Origin: Nostoc sp. UHCC 0926
Lineage (GTDB): Bacteria; Cyanobacteriota; Cyanobacteriia; Cyanobacteriales; Nostocaceae
Assembly: GCF_028623165.1 (NCBI RefSeq)
Contig: NZ_CP117768.1
Span: 3,286,001-3,350,000 of the forward strand
Reading direction: 5' to 3'
DNA: 64,000 nt
Below, one piece after another: positions 52,965 to 63,073 of the stretch. Position 1 is the first letter of the stretch, and each line of letters opens with the position of its first letter. The position numbers were made by a program, and so were the translations under genes. The notes under the pieces are model-generated. The model ran no database searches. It saw only the letters and a program-made list of their open reading frames with translations, and had not been told where the DNA came from.

Positions 52965-53176
52965 TGCGTTATACAGTTGTGATTGAAAAGGGAGAAACTA
53001 GCTACGGCGCTTATGTCCCTGATTTACCAGGTTGTATAGCTGTGGGTGAAACTTTAGAAGAAGTCAAGCAGATGATTGCAGAAGCTATTGAATTTCATCT
53101 AGAAGGAATGCTAGAAGATGGTTTACCTATTCCTAAACCTACAAGCATCGCTCATGAGGTTGAAGTTGTAAAATAA
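52964..53176 (+). CDS. hicB: HicB antitoxin
   Basis: 70 residues: RYTVVIEKGETSYGAYVPDL, PGCIAVGETLEEVKQMIAEA and IEFHLEGMLEDGLPIPKP, the partial RNase H-like HicB fold. The C-terminal DNA-binding domain of longer HicB types is absent, as usual for the short class. Overlaps the hicA stop by one base, with GGAGGAAG as ribosome binding site. The 180-bp repeat begins immediately before its stop codon region ends (53174). Confidence 0.88.
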   Translation: MRYTVVIEKGETSYGAYVPDLPGCIAVGETLEEVKQMIAEAIEFHLEGMLEDGLPIPKPTSIAHEVEVVK

Positions 53177-53352
53177 ACCGCGTCCACCTTGAAAACTGTA
53201 GTTCTTTCCGTATGAACAGAAAAAACCCTCATCCCCCAGCCCCTTCTCCCAATATTGGGAGAAGGGGAGCCAAAAATAAGTCCCTCTCCCTACTTGGGAG
53301 AGGGATTTAGGGTGAGGGCAAAAACTACAGTTCTCAACATAGATGAGGTTTA
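53174..53352. repeat. 180-bp dispersed repeat, copy 2 (inverted relative to 48092)
   Basis: Begins TAAACCGCGTCCACC and ends AGATGAGGTTTA, the reverse complement of copy 1. Its first three bases are shared with the hicB stop codon TAA, so the repeat seems to supply the end of hicB. Confidence 0.88.
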
Positions 53353-53434
53353 ATTATTTCCTACGAATACAAAAATTATTAATAGTTTTACATAATTCAT
53401 TCACTGTGTAACTGCAAGCCACACAGTGAATGGA

Positions 53435-54892
53435 TTATAGGGAGGATGAAAGAATCAAGTTGTATTGAAGCTTCCCTCCTCCCGCCCAAGCAAGGCACAA
53501 CTGACGGAAACGATCGCCCCGCACCTCAAAATTCGGGTACTGGTCGAAACTCGCACAAGCCGGAGATAGCAATACCACAGGCGCTTCATACTCCTTAGCT
53601 AATTCCGCCGCTCTAGGAACTGCCCTTTCCATAGTTTCCACAATATGGTAAGAATAATACCCCACCTCTTGGAGGCGTTGGGCAAATGCGGGAGCAGCAG
53701 AGCCAATCAATAACACAGCAGCAGCTTTGGAGTGAATTTTTGCTAGCCAGCCAGTATCATCACCTGCTTTGGCTTCTCCACCAGCAATTAAAATCGCTGG
53801 GCTGTTAACGGATGCTAAACCAACTTCCGCAGCATCGTAGTTAGTAGCTTTGCTATCGTTAATGAAATCAATACCTTCCCAAGTGCAGATATGCTCCAAA
53901 CGATGAGCAACGCCAGGAAATTCTCGAATTGCAAGTGCGATCGCATCACGATTAATTCCCGCTAATCTTGCCGTTGCTACTGCCATCAAGAGATTTTGTT
54001 GGTTATGTTCTCCTACCATCCGCAAAGTGGATACTTTCACAATCGGTTCTGGTGCAGAGGTTGCACTCAACTTTTCCACAACCCAGTCGTCTTCGATGTA
54101 AAAGCCTTTTTCGCTAATCAGGAAATCTTTTCCTCTCACACTTGTCCAATAGGCATTAGGCCAAGCACTTAAACCTTGCTGCCTCAAGTAGGTATCATCA
54201 CCATTGAATACTTGCAACTCGGACTGGCGTAATAACTTGGCTTTGATGTTGTAATAGTTCTCTAAAGTCTGATGGCGACTAAGATGATCCGGTGTGAAAG
54301 TCGTCCAAACACCGATACGTGGCGCAAGAGAACTGGAAGATTCTACTTGATAGCTACTAATTTCCGCAATCACCCAATCAATACAATTTTGGATTTTAGA
54401 TTTTTGATTTTGGATTGGAGTTTCTGTCCCTGTGCTGCAAGATAGGGCAACTTCACAAGCGGCGTAGCCAATATTACCGCAGGCGGGTGCATCTAATTCT
54501 GCTGCTTGGAAAATGGCAGCAATTAAAGCTGTGGTAGTAGTTTTGCCGTTAGTGCCAGTAATTCCTACCCAAGGTAGCGCTCGCAAATTTCGCCAAGCAA
54601 GTTCCATTTCCCCAATGGTTTCAATACCTAATTGGCGTGCCTTAATTAATACGGGAATATCCCAAGGCACGCCAGGACTAACGACTATTAATTGGGGTAA
54701 ATTAGTAGCATTCAATTCTAGGGATTGGCCTAATTTAACGGTTATTTGCTCGGCAGCGAGTTGTTGTTGTTGTTGTAGGAGGGTTTCGGAGGTGTTGCCA
54801 TCACTTAGCTCTACCTCCCAACCTTCCCGTTTCAACAATCTTGCCGCAGCAACACCGGACTTTCCTAATCCAATTACAGTAGCTCTAGGCAT
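53435..54892 (-). CDS. murD: UDP-N-acetylmuramoylalanine--D-glutamate ligase
   Basis: Adds D-Glu to UDP-MurNAc-Ala in peptidoglycan synthesis. The Mur ligase architecture is complete: N-terminal Rossmann-like domain ([20 protein letters not shown]), P-loop [38 protein letters not shown], and the C-terminal domain with [15 protein letters not shown] and [20 protein letters not shown]. 485 residues, slightly longer than most MurD (a low-complexity insert around 168-180 with repeated QNQKSKIQN). Monocistronic. Confidence 0.96.
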   Translation of the reverse strand: MPRATVIGLGKSGVAAARLLKREGWEVELSDGNTSETLLQQQQQLAAEQITVKLGQSLELNATNLPQLIVVSPGVPWDIPVLIKARQLGIETIGEMELAWRNLRALPWVGITGTNGKTTTTALIAAIFQAAELDAPACGNIGYAACEVALSCSTGTETPIQNQKSKIQNCIDWVIAEISSYQVESSSSLAPRIGVWTTFTPDHLSRHQTLENYYNIKAKLLRQSELQVFNGDDTYLRQQGLSAWPNAYWTSVRGKDFLISEKGFYIEDDWVVEKLSATSAPEPIVKVSTLRMVGEHNQQNLLMAVATARLAGINRDAIALAIREFPGVAHRLEHICTWEGIDFINDSKATNYDAAEVGLASVNSPAILIAGGEAKAGDDTGWLAKIHSKAAAVLLIGSAAPAFAQRLQEVGYYSYHIVETMERAVPRAAELAKEYEAPVVLLSPACASFDQYPNFEVRGDRFRQLCLAWAGGGKLQYNLILSSSL

Positions 54893-54974
54893 AGATTGCA
54901 GCAGAGTCCCTGGTTAAGCACTCCCTATAGTAGCGTCTATCGGCAAAAATTACACAACTTTTTGTTGACCTACG

Positions 54975-57128
54975 CTACAGATTTTTAACGATCGCGCCAA
55001 AATCAGCTAGAACACGGGCATGATTACGAACTAATCCCAGCAAATGTAATCGATTACGCTTTATTTCTGGATCGGAGTCCATAACTAGAACGCTATCCGG
55101 GCCATCAAAGAAGTTACTAACTGTCGGAGCAATTTTTGCTAGTGCTGCTACTAACAGTTTATAATCTCGTCTTTGCTGTGCTGCTTGAGTTTCCGGTACT
55201 GAATCGATTAAGGCTTTATACAAAGCTTCTTCAGAGGGCTTTTGAAATAATTCTTGACGAACTACGGTTGTCGGTTCTAGCTGTTTTGTATCCAAATCAC
55301 CTTGGGCGGCTAATCGTGTGGAACGGTTAACGGTTTCGTAAATATTATCTAAGGTACTGTCATTGCGGATTTTTTGTAAGTATAAGGCGCGATCGCGTAC
55401 ATCTAACAAATCCTTTAACGTCCGTTCTGTGTATTCTGGGTCATTGTCACCCAGAACTGCATTTACTAAGTCGTAATCAATTTGCTTTTCTTCTTGTAGT
55501 AAAGTGCGGATGCGTTGTAAGAAAAACTCTTGTAATGCTGCGGTTAATGATGCCTGGTCTTTATGATATTTAGCTGCAAAATCTGTTGCTATCTGCTCCA
55601 ATAAATTCTCTAAATTTATCGGCAAATTATAAAACCAAGTAATTTTAACTACAGCATTGGCAGCCCGGCGCAAGGCAAAGGGATCAGACGATCCAGAGGG
55701 AATTAAACCTAAACCAAAGATACTCACTAAAGTATCTAATCTATCTGCCAAACCAACAATTTGACCTGTGAGTGTTTCGGGTAAAATATCACCGGCTCCT
55801 GTTGGCAAATAATGTTGAAAAATTGCCTTTGCTACTTCGGCATCTTCACCACTGGCTAAAGCATATTTTTCTCCCATTATCCCTTGTAATTCCGGGAATT
55901 CATACACCATTTGGGTAACTAAATCGGCTTTACATAATAAAGCAGCACGTTGGATTCTTTGGCTTTGGTCTTCTTCTAATTGTAATTGGCTGGTTATTCG
56001 CTCGGCAATCTTAACTACTCTATCTACCTTGGCACGCAACGAACCCAATTCTTCTTGAAAAGTGACTTTTTCTAACTGGGGTAGAAAGCTATCTATTGGC
56101 TTAGTTAAATCAGCTTCATAGAAAAATCTCCCATCAGCTAATCTGGCACGAATTACCCTTTCATTCCCTACAGCAACAATATCTGATTTATGGGGATCAC
56201 CGTTAGAAATGGTGATGAAATTAGGCAATAATTGTTGCTCAAAACTACCTGGTTTGAAGACAGGAAAATAACGTTGATGAGTAACCATGACTTCAGTAAT
56301 TACTTCAGTTGGTAATTCCAAAAATTCTGGTTCAAATTTTCCAACAACTGCGGAAGGATGTTCTACAAGGTTGGTTACTTCTGCTAATAAATCGGGGGAA
56401 ATTACTGTATACCCGCCTAAATTCTGTACTACTGCCTCTACTTCCTTTCTAATAACATTTGCTCGTTCTTCTGAGTCAACGGTGACATAAGCAGATTTGA
56501 GGGTGGTAACATAATCAGTCGCTTGGGCAATTGTCACAGCTTCAGGATGCAAGACACGATGACCTTGAGAAATGCGATCGCTCTGAATCGTTTTAGAACC
56601 ATTCACTAATTCTAGAGGCAGCACCGTTGCATCTAACAAAGCTACTAACCAGCGAATTGGTCGGGAAAACCTCGCATCCCCATTCCCCCAACGCATCAAC
56701 CGCTTACCTTCTAAACCCCAAATCCACTGGGGAACAAGTTCTGTCAAAATTTCTGCCACAGGACGACCGGGAATTCTTTTTTGCACAAAGACAAATTCCC
56801 CTTTGTCAGTAGGGCGAACAAACAGCGCATCCAGTTCCACACCTTGCTTTTTGGCAAAGCCTGCTGCTGCTGCTGTCGGCTGACCATCTTTAAAGGCGGC
56901 TTGGGCGGGGGGCCCTTTAATTTCTTCTTCTCGGTCTGGTTGCTGAGATGGTAGACCTTTAATCAATACCGCCAGACGGCGGGGAGTACCGTACACCTGG
57001 ACACTTTCGCCCTTGAGGCTGTTTGCTTGCAGGCTTTGGGGAATGCGCTCCCGCCATTGCACTAAAGCATCACTGACAAAACTTGCAGGTAGTTCTTCTG
57101 TACCAACTTCTAATAGAAACCCAGGCAT
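54975..57128 (-). CDS. glyS: Glycyl-tRNA synthetase beta subunit
   Basis: 717 residues of the alpha2-beta2 type. The start [40 protein letters not shown], and [18 protein letters not shown] near the middle are GlyS hallmarks; the C-terminal DALR-like anticodon domain (about 600-717) ends in [19 protein letters not shown]. The alpha subunit glyQ is not in this window. Divergent neighbour spacing is normal; likely monocistronic. Confidence 0.96.
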   Translation of the reverse strand: MPGFLLEVGTEELPASFVSDALVQWRERIPQSLQANSLKGESVQVYGTPRRLAVLIKGLPSQQPDREEEIKGPPAQAAFKDGQPTAAAAGFAKKQGVELDALFVRPTDKGEFVFVQKRIPGRPVAEILTELVPQWIWGLEGKRLMRWGNGDARFSRPIRWLVALLDATVLPLELVNGSKTIQSDRISQGHRVLHPEAVTIAQATDYVTTLKSAYVTVDSEERANVIRKEVEAVVQNLGGYTVISPDLLAEVTNLVEHPSAVVGKFEPEFLELPTEVITEVMVTHQRYFPVFKPGSFEQQLLPNFITISNGDPHKSDIVAVGNERVIRARLADGRFFYEADLTKPIDSFLPQLEKVTFQEELGSLRAKVDRVVKIAERITSQLQLEEDQSQRIQRAALLCKADLVTQMVYEFPELQGIMGEKYALASGEDAEVAKAIFQHYLPTGAGDILPETLTGQIVGLADRLDTLVSIFGLGLIPSGSSDPFALRRAANAVVKITWFYNLPINLENLLEQIATDFAAKYHKDQASLTAALQEFFLQRIRTLLQEEKQIDYDLVNAVLGDNDPEYTERTLKDLLDVRDRALYLQKIRNDSTLDNIYETVNRSTRLAAQGDLDTKQLEPTTVVRQELFQKPSEEALYKALIDSVPETQAAQQRRDYKLLVAALAKIAPTVSNFFDGPDSVLVMDSDPEIKRNRLHLLGLVRNHARVLADFGAIVKNL

Positions 57129-58283
57129 AGGACACTGTTTTCAACTTTGCGTAGCTCAACTTTATCAGTTATTATCAAGCGATCGCTCGTGATTTTTACG
57201 GTAACTAGAGTTTGGATGCTTCTTGTGAATCTATAACTATGTATCATTTTTGCTCAACATCCAGTAATAACCGTAAACAGTTGACCAAGCTGGAAAATCA
57301 CTTAGTAAACCTTGCCACATACATCCCTAAAATGGATAAAGTCGAGCTTAGGTTTGTTAAATAGACTTGGCATTTTCTCCAAAACTTCACAAAAAAAGTA
57401 TTTCTCTTCATTGATTTATTACATTTGCTCCCGTAATTTCATGCGGTATTTACTTATACATATTTCTCTCGTAAAGTTAGTGTTGTTTATAAATTGATAT
57501 CTGCATGATGTCAATCAACTTTGGAGTTATGACAATGAAAAAGATTTTCGCCTATGAAGCTACGCAGGACGCTAGTGTTGAAAAGTTAGTGCCTTTGAAC
57601 TACTCAAAAAAGTGAGATGCTGACTAATGAATCCAATACTGATGACTTAGTTAAAATACTTCATGTGCCACTTTACAAGCTGGAATGTGGGTTTCATGCA
57701 CGAGATTAAATATAATGCTACAATCGCCTAAGTGTAAATTTAAGCATTAGATTCACTTTTAACAAAACAGAATTCAGGAGTCATTAGCTAGAATTATCCA
57801 ATTGAATTCTGTGTGACTGGCGTCTGAATAAACGGCTTTAAGTCCCTCACCAAATTTAAAATTTGGTGTCTACAATGAGCGCAAAGTCAGAGCGGAGGCT
57901 TCCCCCGTAGACGTTTTGCGGCTTGCCGCAGGCATCTAAACTTTGTAAGAAAGTGGCGGGTCTGAATCCCTCACTATATTGATTCTGTATTCTGTATTCT
58001 TCTTCAAATTAGTGAAAGCTTATCATGCGTATGGTAAGAAACTTAAATCAGTCAACAATTATCAGTGAACACTGGTAATTGGTAACTAATAACTAATAAT
58101 TAATAATTGATAACTCTTAAAATTCACCATAAAAAGTTTTAAACAGTCTTGATTGCAATTGTGATTTCAAAAAATCATAATCTGCTCATAACCGAAATTA
58201 AGTAATAAAAGTAGCAGCGCCTACTGAAATTAGCAATAAATCCGCTCATCTCAGGCTGTCTTCACGAAATTCACAAATAGCTC
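57129..58283. other. Long intergenic region
   Basis: 1.15 kb without a supported gene. Two small frames exist, 57535-57615 (26 residues, preceded by GGAG) and 57617-57709 (30 residues), without recognisable features. Repeats of the GCTTCCCCCGTAGACG type lie near 57898-57930, and AATTAATAATTG heptamer-like sequence near 58085-58115. Confidence 0.45.
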
Positions 58284-59573
58284 ATGCACATTCTGATCTA
58301 TTCCTACAATTATCATCCAGAGCCGATTGGAATTGCTCCCTTAATGACTGAATTGGCAGAAGGACTAGTAAAGCGAGGTCACCAAGTGCGGGTGATTACC
58401 GGAATGCCCAACTATCCTCAGCGCGAAATTTACGATGAGTATCGGGGTAAATGGTACGTTACTGAACAAAAAAATGGTGTCACCATTCAACGAAGTTACC
58501 TCCGAATTAAGTCTAAACCTAACCTCGTAGATCGGCTGTTACTGGAGTTGAGCTTTGTTTTTACGAGCTTACCCCAAGCCTTTAAAGGTGGACGCCCCGA
58601 TGTGATTATCTTAACAGTTCCGCCTCTACTAGCTACGTTACCAGCAACAATATTTGGTTGGTTATACGACTGCCCCGTAGTTCTGAATGTGCAAGATATT
58701 CTACCAGAAGCTGCGGTGCGTATTGGGCTATTGAAAAATAAGTGGATGATCCGAACTCTTGCAGCCCTAGAGAAATTTGCATATCGGACTGCACACACTA
58801 TTAGTGTCATCGCCGATGGGTTTCGTGAGAATTTAGTGAATAAAGGAGTACCTGTTAATAAAATCGTTTGTATTCCCAATTGGGTAAATGTAAATTTCAT
58901 CCGCCCTTTACCGAAAGAGAACAACTCCTGGATATCTAGCCATCAACTTGATGGTAAATTCGTAGTACTTTATTCGGGCAATATTGCTCTAACGCAAGGT
59001 TTAGAAACAGTAATAGAAGCAGCACTTTGCTTACGTCATATCAGAGAGATTGTCTTTGTCATCGTTGGCGAATCAATAGCATTGCAAAGATTGCAGGAAT
59101 ATTGTCTATTAAATGGAGCAGATAATGTTTTGCTGCTACCCTTGCAGTCGCGAGAAAAACTACCCGAAATGCTAGCAGCATCTGATGTAGGGCTGATTGT
59201 GCAAAAGCGCAATGTGATTTCGTTCAATATGCCTTCAAAAATACCACTATTGCTAGCGAGTGGTCGGCCGATTGTGGGTTCAGTTCCTGCCACTGGTACT
59301 GCTGCTAAAGCAATCCAACTCAGTGGTGGTGGGATAATTGTTGAGCCAGAATCACCCGATGCAATGGCTGCTGCGGTGCATGATTTATATGCTAATCCTG
59401 CTTTAGGGGCGAGGCTAGGTCACACAGGAAGACAGTTTGCCGAAGAAAACTATTCCTTGGAGCAAGCACTTGATCGGTATGAGTGGCTCTTTTCTCATAT
59501 TCTTGCTAATCGAAAATCAACTGTGGGGATCTTGCCGAAATTGGATTCTAAAAAATCAGTTGTGGATGGTTGA
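58284..59573 (+). CDS. Family 4 glycosyltransferase (WcaI/WbuB-like)
   Basis: 429 residues of the GT-B fold. The N-terminal domain has the glycine-rich SYNYHPEPIGIAPLMTELAE; the C-terminal domain has FVVLYSGNIALTQGLETVIE, then VGESIALQRLQEYC and the nucleotide-sugar motif RPIVGSVPATGTAAKAIQLS and GGGIIVEPESPDAMAAAV (EPGDxxxL-like region). It likely adds a sugar to an exopolysaccharide or LPS intermediate at the inner membrane. No polysaccharide cluster is adjacent. Confidence 0.88.
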   Translation: MHILIYSYNYHPEPIGIAPLMTELAEGLVKRGHQVRVITGMPNYPQREIYDEYRGKWYVTEQKNGVTIQRSYLRIKSKPNLVDRLLLELSFVFTSLPQAFKGGRPDVIILTVPPLLATLPATIFGWLYDCPVVLNVQDILPEAAVRIGLLKNKWMIRTLAALEKFAYRTAHTISVIADGFRENLVNKGVPVNKIVCIPNWVNVNFIRPLPKENNSWISSHQLDGKFVVLYSGNIALTQGLETVIEAALCLRHIREIVFVIVGESIALQRLQEYCLLNGADNVLLLPLQSREKLPEMLAASDVGLIVQKRNVISFNMPSKIPLLLASGRPIVGSVPATGTAAKAIQLSGGGIIVEPESPDAMAAAVHDLYANPALGARLGHTGRQFAEENYSLEQALDRYEWLFSHILANRKSTVGILPKLDSKKSVVDG

Positions 59574-59914
59574 AGGGCATGGGGCATTGGGCATTGGGCA
59601 TTGCTGGCTCGGCTACACATACAAAACCCTAATTAGGGAAAATTAAATCACCCATTTGGGTGAGTTAAAAATCAACCGATCGGGTGACCTAAGTGTAGGA
59701 AGTTAAGATTAGTCAAAAAGAGGAATCTATATTAGAGAACACTGATTGTACCTGTTTCTTGGTGAGGATAACTCGATGAAACTCCTAAACTTGCTTAATA
59801 AAGCTGAATTAATCAGCGATCGCTTCATACCCTTCTCTTCCCTAAGATTAATATTCACTACTGAAGAGAGATAAACTCATGTTTATCTTATATCAATCTC
59901 GTCTACTATGTGGT
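59574..59914. other. Spacer upstream of the TetR remnant
   Basis: No gene. GGCATTGGGCATTGGGCATT (59585 area) is a short tandem repeat; GATTAAATCACCCATTTGGGTGA forms a palindrome near 59648-59665. Confidence 0.4.
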
Positions 59915-59957
59915 TATAATGCAAGCAAGCACTTACATGTGCAAGCAAACGCTTGCA
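59915..59957 (+). promoter_or_regulatory. Promoter -10 and TetR-type palindromic operators
   Basis: TATAAT (59915-59920) is followed directly by GCAAGCAAGC, then the near-perfect palindrome TGCAAGCAAACGCTTGCA (59940-59957; 7-bp arms, 4-bp centre). The repeated GCAAGC half-sites between the -10 and the ATG at 59965 are typical of self-repression by TetR proteins. Confidence 0.6.
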
Positions 59958-59964
59958 AACGCTC

Positions 59965-60206
59965 ATGAAAAACTTAGCATCAAGGACGGCACAAACTCAT
60001 GCACACTTGATCAAGTCAGCAACTAAATGTTTGCAACAGCAGGTTTAATCAAAGCCACAGCGCGAGAAATTGCTTGTGTTTCTGCGACTTTATTTCATCA
60101 TTTTCAGAACAAAGAGCAACTACTAACTGCTGTGATTACCGAAGCGATCGCTTTACAGTCCTTGAAGGAGACAGGAGGTTCTGTTAATTTGCCTCAAACA
60201 AGATGA
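59965..60206 (+). pseudogene. TetR-family regulator gene, frameshifted and partly deleted
   Basis: The first frame reads MKNLASRTAQTHAHLIKSAT and K; a one-base loss (AAATGTTTGC for AAACTGTTTGC) then shifts it. The second frame (from 60027) reads FATAGLIKATAREIACVSAT, then LFHHFQNKEQLLTAVITEAI and ALQ, the TetR HTH, but about seven residues of the turn are missing (AREIACVSATLF instead of the usual AREIA-x(5)-GVSxATLF). The ligand domain is absent after LKETGGSVNLPQTR. The gene lies upstream of the RND adaptor and was presumably its regulator. Confidence 0.8.
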
Positions 60207-60504
60207 ACCGGACATTGAACGGTGCTTTCTCTCGGAGCTAAAGACAGGGTTTATACTGCCTAAAATAGTCTGATAAATCATCCGTATAAACAAATTATCG
60301 GAGTTAGGAAATGTACAAATTAACTAGAATGTGCTGAACGATATTTGTTCGTTTTAGGTGCTAGACATCGTGAGCGATCGCCAAATACCCAAATATATAT
60401 TTGTCACCAACATCAAAAAAAAAGAGCTAAAAACTATTTAAATAATGCTTTTTTAGCCAAAAGTAGATTGCCCAAGTCTAAATCCATAAGAGGAGAAACC
60501 GAAG
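60207..60504. other. Spacer between TetR remnant and the RND adaptor
   Basis: No gene; leftover 3' TetR sequence cannot be recognised. AAGAGGAGAAACC just before the ATG at 60505 is the ribosome binding site of the adaptor gene. Confidence 0.45.
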
Positions 60505-62112
60505 ATGTCCGATTCTGAGTTCCCTAAGTCTCCCCTTCCCGTTGAAATAGAACAGCCTGCTGTTAATGATTCTAGTCAAGAGTTGCGACCATTGCCAGAG
60601 CGATCGCCTAAGCCACCTCGAAAGCGGCGTTGGCCTCTAATCTTGGGAATTATCCTGTTAATTGCAGGTGTTGGTTTTGGTTGGCGCTGGTGGCAAACTC
60701 GTAATGCTAGCAATGCACCAGAGGGTGCTGGAGCAGCTCCTCAACCGGCAGTTTCCGTTAAGCTAGCAACAGTGGAAACTGAAACTGTGCAGGACAGTTC
60801 GGAGTTTATTGGCTCCTTAGAGGCTCCACTCTCTGTACCAATCAAACCACAGATTGGAGGGCGAATTAGCCAGATTTTTATCAAAGAGGGCAACCGTGTT
60901 CAACAAGGGCAAGTAATTATTAGCCTAGAAATTGATGATGCCCTAGCCATGCTACGACAAAAACAAGCAGCACTAGAACAAGCACAGGCGAATCTTGCCG
61001 AACTCAAAGCAGGGACTCGAACAGAAGTAGTTTCCCAAGCCAAAGCCCAGCTAGATCAGGCCCAAGCAAAATATCAAGATGCCGTATCTGGATCGCTACC
61101 ACAGCAAATTCAGCAGGCTGAAGCTCAAGTTAATTCCGCCAAATCCGATCAAGTACTAGCACAAGCACGAGCAAAGCGATACGAAGAATTAACAAAACAA
61201 GGGGCAACTTCCCAAGATACCCTAGATGAATACGTCAAAAACAAAGCTAGTGCTGAAGCAGCGGTGGTTGCAGCCCAGAAAAACTTAGAGCAACTCCGCA
61301 AAAACAGAACTGCTAATATCCAGCAGCTAGGTGCTGCCTTAGAACAACAGAAACAATTCTATAAGCAACAGTTGAACGGCAACCGCCCAGAAGATATTGC
61401 CCAGGGGCGATCGCAAGTAAACCAAGCAGCGGCTCAAGTCCAGTCGGCTCAAGTCCAAGTGCAATACACAAAAGTCTTAGCTCCTTTCACAGGTATTGTT
61501 GGTAATATCCCAGTCAAGCCAGGACAGTATGTAGGACAAGGGGATCAACTCACCACATTGACCAAAAACGACTCTTTAGACCTGAATATATCCGTTCCGC
61601 TAAATCAAGCCAAAAAGTTGCGCTTGGGTTTACCTGTGCAAATGCTGAACGCCCAAGGCCAACCCACAGTAACGGGTAAGATCAGTTTTATTTCTCCAAA
61701 TGCTAGTTTAGATTCGCAGACAGTTTTGGTGAAAGCCAACTTTGGTAATTTGAGAAATCGACTGCTTAATCTTCAGTCAGTGCAAACCAGAGTGATCTGG
61801 AACAAACGTCCAGGAATTTTAATTCCAGTTACAGCAGTATCTCGCTTGGGTGGGGAGACTTTTGTATTTGTGGCTCAAGCGCCAGAACAAAAGCCTAAAA
61901 CTGAAGCATCGGCACAAAAGCCTAAAGCTGAAGCAGCATCTTTAGTCGCTCACCAAAAGCCCGTGAAATTGGGAGTTATTCAGGGGAATAGTTATCAAGT
62001 TATCCAAGGACTAAAAGCTGGGGACAAAATTGTTGTTTCCGGTATTCTTAGCCTAACCAATGACGCTCCCATCAAGCCTGCACCGCAAGAAGTGGGTAGT
62101 CGGAGTTTTTAA
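60505..62112 (+). CDS. RND efflux membrane-fusion (periplasmic adaptor) protein
   Basis: 535 residues. A cytoplasmic basic start (KPPRKRRWPLILGIILLIAG) leads to one transmembrane segment (about 43-62). The HlyD/AcrA adaptor core follows: the half-lipoyl motif LSVPIKPQIGGRISQIFIKE, a long coiled-coil hairpin (about 160-290, rich in AQAK and QQKQ), the second lipoyl VLAPFTGIVGNIPVKPGQYV, and the beta-barrel and membrane-proximal domain. The tail repeats QKPKTEASAQKPKAEA. No RND pump (AcrB-like) gene follows; an IS605-type right end lies 24 bp after the stop instead. Confidence 0.9.
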   Translation: MSDSEFPKSPLPVEIEQPAVNDSSQELRPLPERSPKPPRKRRWPLILGIILLIAGVGFGWRWWQTRNASNAPEGAGAAPQPAVSVKLATVETETVQDSSEFIGSLEAPLSVPIKPQIGGRISQIFIKEGNRVQQGQVIISLEIDDALAMLRQKQAALEQAQANLAELKAGTRTEVVSQAKAQLDQAQAKYQDAVSGSLPQQIQQAEAQVNSAKSDQVLAQARAKRYEELTKQGATSQDTLDEYVKNKASAEAAVVAAQKNLEQLRKNRTANIQQLGAALEQQKQFYKQQLNGNRPEDIAQGRSQVNQAAAQVQSAQVQVQYTKVLAPFTGIVGNIPVKPGQYVGQGDQLTTLTKNDSLDLNISVPLNQAKKLRLGLPVQMLNAQGQPTVTGKISFISPNASLDSQTVLVKANFGNLRNRLLNLQSVQTRVIWNKRPGILIPVTAVSRLGGETFVFVAQAPEQKPKTEASAQKPKAEAASLVAHQKPVKLGVIQGNSYQVIQGLKAGDKIVVSGILSLTNDAPIKPAPQEVGSRSF

Positions 62113-62135
62113 TATTTGTACCAATCGATAACTAC

Positions 62136-62170
62136 TTGACACTCCCTGCTCTAAAGAGACAGGGATTCTT
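62136..62170 (-). repeat. Solo IS200/IS605-type right end
   Basis: 35 bases starting TTGACACTCCCTGC and ending AGGGATTCTT equal the reverse complement of the tnpB element's right end (21068-21102) at 30 of 35 positions. Changes come in pairs that keep the stem (CCCC/GGGG becomes CCCT/AGGG, and CGCT/AGCG becomes CTCT/AGAG). No tnpB is attached. Confidence 0.75.
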
Positions 62171-62264
62171 TAATCAATGAGCCAACTTGCTTTTGTTGCT
62201 TCGACAAACATAAATCCCTATTTTGAATAAATTTACATCTTTAAAGGGGAAAGCGTGAATAATC

Positions 62265-62729
62265 ATGAAAATCGCTATTGGCAGTGATGAACGCACCAAC
62301 CTTACAGATAAGGTATTGGAAGAACTTAAGCAACGTGGGCATGAAGTTATACCCTTCGGTTCCCTAGCCGAGAATGATCTAGAAGTTGATTGGCCTCTCA
62401 GCTGTAGTAAAGTTGCTTTGGCAGTGGCAACCCAGAAAGCAGATGAAGGGATTGTCTTTTGTTGGACTGGTACAGGTGCATCTATTGCCGCCAACAAAGT
62501 CTCAGGGATACGTGCAGCTTTGTGTCATGATGCCGAGACGGCACGCGGGGCCCGCATCTGGAATCATGCGAACGTCCTTGTACTAAGTTTACGTGCTACT
62601 ACAGAAGCGATCGCTAAAGAAATATTAGATGTCTGGTTTAGCACACCCTATTCTGAAGATGAGTGGAATCTCCTGCAAATGGAGCGAATTAGACAGTTAG
62701 AGAAAAGTGCAATGGCATCAAAAATTTAA
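62265..62729 (+). CDS. RpiB/LacA/LacB-family sugar-phosphate isomerase
   Basis: 154 residues. The family pattern is clear: MKIAIGSDERTNLTDKVLEE, then GHEVIPFG, ADEGIVFCWTGTGASIAANK, VSGIRAALCHDAETARGARI and WNHANVLVLSLR. The Cys in FCWTGTG and the R/H pair match RpiB active-site positions, though the sequence reads CW before TGTG. It may be ribose-5-phosphate isomerase B or act on another sugar phosphate. ATG at 62265 with AAGGGGA upstream. Confidence 0.85.
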   Translation: MKIAIGSDERTNLTDKVLEELKQRGHEVIPFGSLAENDLEVDWPLSCSKVALAVATQKADEGIVFCWTGTGASIAANKVSGIRAALCHDAETARGARIWNHANVLVLSLRATTEAIAKEILDVWFSTPYSEDEWNLLQMERIRQLEKSAMASKI

Positions 62730-62940
62730 AATTTACATCTTCTGATATATTGCAGCATTATTAATCAGTCCCATATCCCGCCAAGACTCGAAGTGCAAGG
62801 CTAATAGCCAAAGTCCATTTTAATGGACTGAAACTCTTTCTTAGTCGTCTTTAGACAACCTTAGCTATTAGCATCAGAATTCATTCTGAGGCGGTTGTTG
62901 GGATTGCTGCAAGATTTCAGTAAATATAGTTAATGAGTTA
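62730..62940. other. Spacer with multi-hairpin repeat
   Basis: No gene; annotated repeat at 62800-62895. Confidence 0.4.
62800..62895. repeat. Multi-hairpin dispersed repeat
   Basis: Ends GCTAATAGCC (62800) and AGCTATTAGC (62872) pair; inside are AGTCCATTTTAATGGACT and the pairs TTAGTCGTC/AGACAACC-like. A GAATTCATTCTGAG hairpin follows. This is a familiar cyanobacterial spacer element; not a CRISPR. Confidence 0.65.
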
Positions 62941-63038
62941 AGACTTACGCAAAAATTGCCAAAAAGCTTAATTTATCGTAGACACGTAGTGGCTTGCCGC
63001 AGGCTACCGCTAAGAATCGTACAGTGTGTGTAAGTCCT
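62941..63038. repeat. MITE-like repeat with GACTTACGCA ends
   Basis: AGACTTACGCA at the left and TGTGTAAGTCCT at the right are inverted ends about 98 bp apart. Same end type as 49038-49280. Contains GTGGCTTGCCGCAGGC. Confidence 0.65.
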
Positions 63039-63073
63039 ATGAGTCTTTGATACTGATTAATCAGGCTTATTAC

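Noticed and set aside
62811..62850. CRISPR-like GTCCATTTTAATGGACTGAAAC repeat
   Set aside because: Only one unit; no spacers or second repeat. It is part of a dispersed hairpin element.
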